DNA of 11,870 bases, taken from positions 1-11,870 of the forward strand of contig CANISN010000033.1 of assembly GCA_947470165.1 (NCBI GenBank), in the 5' to 3' direction. Numbering within the stretch: the stretch's first letter is position 1; each line of letters begins with the position of its first letter. The stretch is from Burkholderiaceae bacterium. GTDB lineage: Bacteria; Pseudomonadota; Gammaproteobacteria; Burkholderiales; Burkholderiaceae. The translations under genes were made by a program, and so were the position numbers. The notes below the pieces were generated by a model, which saw only the letters and a program-made list of their open reading frames with translations, ran no database searches and was not told where the DNA came from. Of the stretch, positions 10,200-11,870 are shown one piece after another.

Positions 10200-11666
10200 A
10201 TGAGATTTTTTGTTGTTTGTCCTGGTGGACTAGAAGTGCCGCTGGCGCAAGAGCTGGCGAATATTTCCCAGCGCCCAGACTGTAAAGCCTTGGGTGCTTG
10301 GGTCATTGATCCTATGCCGACGAGCCCAACAGGGGGGGTGGGTTTAGCAGCGCCGATATCTGCAGCGATGGCTTTGAACTTACATTCTCGTATTGCTAGC
10401 CGTGTTTTATTGCAGATGGCTGATGCTCCTTATCGTCAAGAAGAGGATTTATATAAGTTGGCCAGTGGCTTAGCTTGGGAGGAGTGGTTTTCTTCAAAGC
10501 AAACCCTGCGTGTTGATGTAACAGCACATCGCTCACCGCTGAAGAGTTTGAATTTCGCAACTCTTAAAATCAAGGATGCGATAGTAGACCGCCTACGCGA
10601 TGTTACGGGCGATCGTCCAAGCATTGATACTGCTTTTCCCGATGTTCGTGTCCAAGCTCATTTGACTGCTACCCATGTCACCATCTATCTAGATACCTCA
10701 GGTGAAGCCTTATTTAAACGTGGCTGGCGTGATGAAAAAGGTGATGCGCCCTTAAAAGAAAATCTTGCAGCAGGAATCTTATCCATTACCGGTTGGAAAC
10801 CTTCTCAAACCCTATTTGATCCAATGTGCGGTAGCGGCACCTTTTTAATTGAAGCGGCGCAAATGGCTTTAGCGATTCCACCAGGCGCAATACGGGCGGG
10901 GATGTATGGCGATGATGCTAAGCTTAGTCGCTTGGCTTATCGCCCTTTAGTGACCTCCGCTCATGGGTTTGGGTTTCAGCGACTGAAACCTTTTAATGAG
11001 GCTGCTGAACAAAAGCGTTGGGGATCTCTGAAAGAGGCCGCACAGACTGAGATGATCGAAAAGCGCAAGCAATTCCCAGACCCAGAGTCTTTGGATATTA
11101 GTGGTGGCGATATTAATGAGCGCTTGGTATCAATGTTTAAAGCCAACTGGCAGCGGGCTCAGCTGCCGGGGTTGCCGCTGACGCGTCAAATTGATGCTTT
11201 AGCTAGCAAGCCCTCAGTAAATGCACAAGAGGGTGTGATGTTGTTTAATCCCCCTTATGGTGAACGCTTGGTCATCAAGGGTGGACGGGGCCAAGATCGC
11301 GCTGCGGGTGGCGATATGGAGCGAGACGACTATGAGCAAGCTGAGGAGCCAGAAGATCGCTATGCCTTTAATTTGGAAACAGGCCGTCAGAGTGCTAAAC
11401 GCTCTAGTCGTGAGTCTCTCAAAAAGTTACAGGCTCAAGAAGAGCAAGACCCTAAATTTGTGGAATTCTTAAGGCAGTTTGGTCAGCATCTAAAGGATGC
11501 TTTTGGTGGCTGGAATGTCTTTGTATTAACTGCGGATATGGCATTGCCAGGACAGTTACGTATTAAGGAATCGAAGCGCACCCCTTTATTTAATGGCCCA
11601 CTGGAATGCAGACTCTTTAAGTTTGAGATGCATCAAAAACATACTGCCATAGTAGATTTAAAATAA
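10200..11666 (+). CDS. THUMP-domain class I SAM-dependent RNA methyltransferase (RlmL N-terminal/YcbY type)
   Basis: This predicted cytoplasmic enzyme probably methylates a guanine N2 in 23S rRNA, like the N-terminal half of E. coli RlmKL (m2G2445). It has 488 residues. The N-terminus starts FFVVCPGGLEVPL, as in the family. A THUMP RNA-binding domain follows (about 45-165), then the motif FKRGWRDEKGDAPLKENLAAG. SAM motif I is DPMCGSGTFLIEAA (207-220) and catalytic motif IV is NPPYGERL (350-357). A charged stretch at about 358-420 separates motif IV from FLRQFGQHLKDAFGGWNVFVLTAD; in the relatives I recall these are nearly adjacent. The C-terminus NGPLECRLFKFEM is conserved. There is no RlmK-like second domain, so the E. 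coli fusion name should not be used without qualification. No Shine-Dalgarno is visible before ATG 10200, though the N-terminal homology supports this start. It lies 45 bp after hemJ and 22 bp before the rubredoxin gene. Confidence 0.9.
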   Translation: MRFFVVCPGGLEVPLAQELANISQRPDCKALGAWVIDPMPTSPTGGVGLAAPISAAMALNLHSRIASRVLLQMADAPYRQEEDLYKLASGLAWEEWFSSKQTLRVDVTAHRSPLKSLNFATLKIKDAIVDRLRDVTGDRPSIDTAFPDVRVQAHLTATHVTIYLDTSGEALFKRGWRDEKGDAPLKENLAAGILSITGWKPSQTLFDPMCGSGTFLIEAAQMALAIPPGAIRAGMYGDDAKLSRLAYRPLVTSAHGFGFQRLKPFNEAAEQKRWGSLKEAAQTEMIEKRKQFPDPESLDISGGDINERLVSMFKANWQRAQLPGLPLTRQIDALASKPSVNAQEGVMLFNPPYGERLVIKGGRGQDRAAGGDMERDDYEQAEEPEDRYAFNLETGRQSAKRSSRESLKKLQAQEEQDPKFVEFLRQFGQHLKDAFGGWNVFVLTADMALPGQLRIKESKRTPLFNGPLECRLFKFEMHQKHTAIVDLK

Positions 11667-11675
11667 AAAATATCT

Positions 11676-11682
11676 AAGGAAG
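11676..11682 (+). promoter_or_regulatory. Ribosome binding site of the rubredoxin gene
   Basis: AAGGAAG lies six bases before ATG 11689 and supports this short gene as real and translated. Confidence 0.75.
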
Positions 11683-11688
11683 ACAGTG

Positions 11689-11859
11689 ATGGAATTTAAA
11701 ACATATATGTGCTTAATCTGCGGTTGGGTTTATGACGAGGCCGCTGGTTTACCTGGCGAGGGTATTGCGCCTGGCACGCTTTGGAAGGATGTTCCCATGA
11801 ACTGGACCTGTCCTGAGTGTGGCGCACGTAAGGAAGATTTTGAGATGATGGCAATCTAA
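11689..11859 (+). CDS. Rubredoxin
   Basis: This complete 56-residue protein is a small cytoplasmic electron carrier with one iron held by four cysteines. The ligands are Cys8 and Cys11 in the MCLICGW segment and Cys41 and Cys44 in TCPECGARKEDF. The conserved Tyr and Gly-rich central part (WVYDEAAGLPGEGIAPGT) and WKDVPMNWTCP agree closely with the family. The start ATG follows a good AAGGAAG ribosome site at 11676-11682 with suitable spacing, the strongest in the second half of the window. The stop is TAA at 11857-11859. It lies 22 bp after the methyltransferase gene and is probably co-transcribed with it. Its redox partner is not visible here. The family call is very secure. Confidence 0.97.
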   Translation: MEFKTYMCLICGWVYDEAAGLPGEGIAPGTLWKDVPMNWTCPECGARKEDFEMMAI

Positions 11860-11870
11860 TCAATTTGCCC

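Overview
This window carries ordinary chromosomal housekeeping DNA from a Gram-negative bacterium. Gene content and order (tkt-gap, fur/bamE divergent, dapB, leuS-lptE-holA, proA, hemJ, a THUMP RNA methyltransferase, rubredoxin), protein sequences of betaproteobacterial type, and a moderately AT-rich base composition suggest the Burkholderiaceae. A small-genome freshwater lineage such as Polynucleobacter fits best. The genus is an inference from remembered family sequences and gene order; no search was run.

Region 1 (1-1744, + strand) is the 3' end of a transketolase gene followed by a type I glyceraldehyde-3-phosphate dehydrogenase gene, together a carbon-metabolism pair. A perfect 28-nt palindrome at 1787-1814 with A and T tracts ends this unit. 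It also serves the convergent fur gene, so it looks like a bidirectional terminator.

Region 2 (1889-about 2410) holds fur on the minus strand, the only minus-strand gene, and a short divergent promoter region shared with bamE.

Region 3 (2415-11859, + strand) is a long run of co-directional, closely spaced genes. They are bamE (outer-membrane protein assembly lipoprotein), dapB (lysine/diaminopimelate pathway), leuS (leucyl-tRNA synthetase), lptE (LPS-assembly lipoprotein), holA (DNA polymerase III delta), proA (proline synthesis), a HemJ/CopD-like membrane protein, a THUMP-domain RNA methyltransferase, and a complete 56-residue rubredoxin. Gaps are 19-67 bp, and no strong internal terminator was seen. 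leuS-lptE-holA looks like an operon. The others may be co-transcribed or have their own weak promoters.

No mobile element, CRISPR array, rRNA, tRNA, phage gene or obvious foreign island was seen, and no intergenic stretch exceeds 300 bp. I found no convincing new biological system. The points most worth a second look are a GAPDH that lacks the usual NAD-selecting Asp, a charged insertion inside the methyltransferase domain, an extended BamE tail with a repeated SFWD motif, and several genes that lack a recognisable Shine-Dalgarno sequence.
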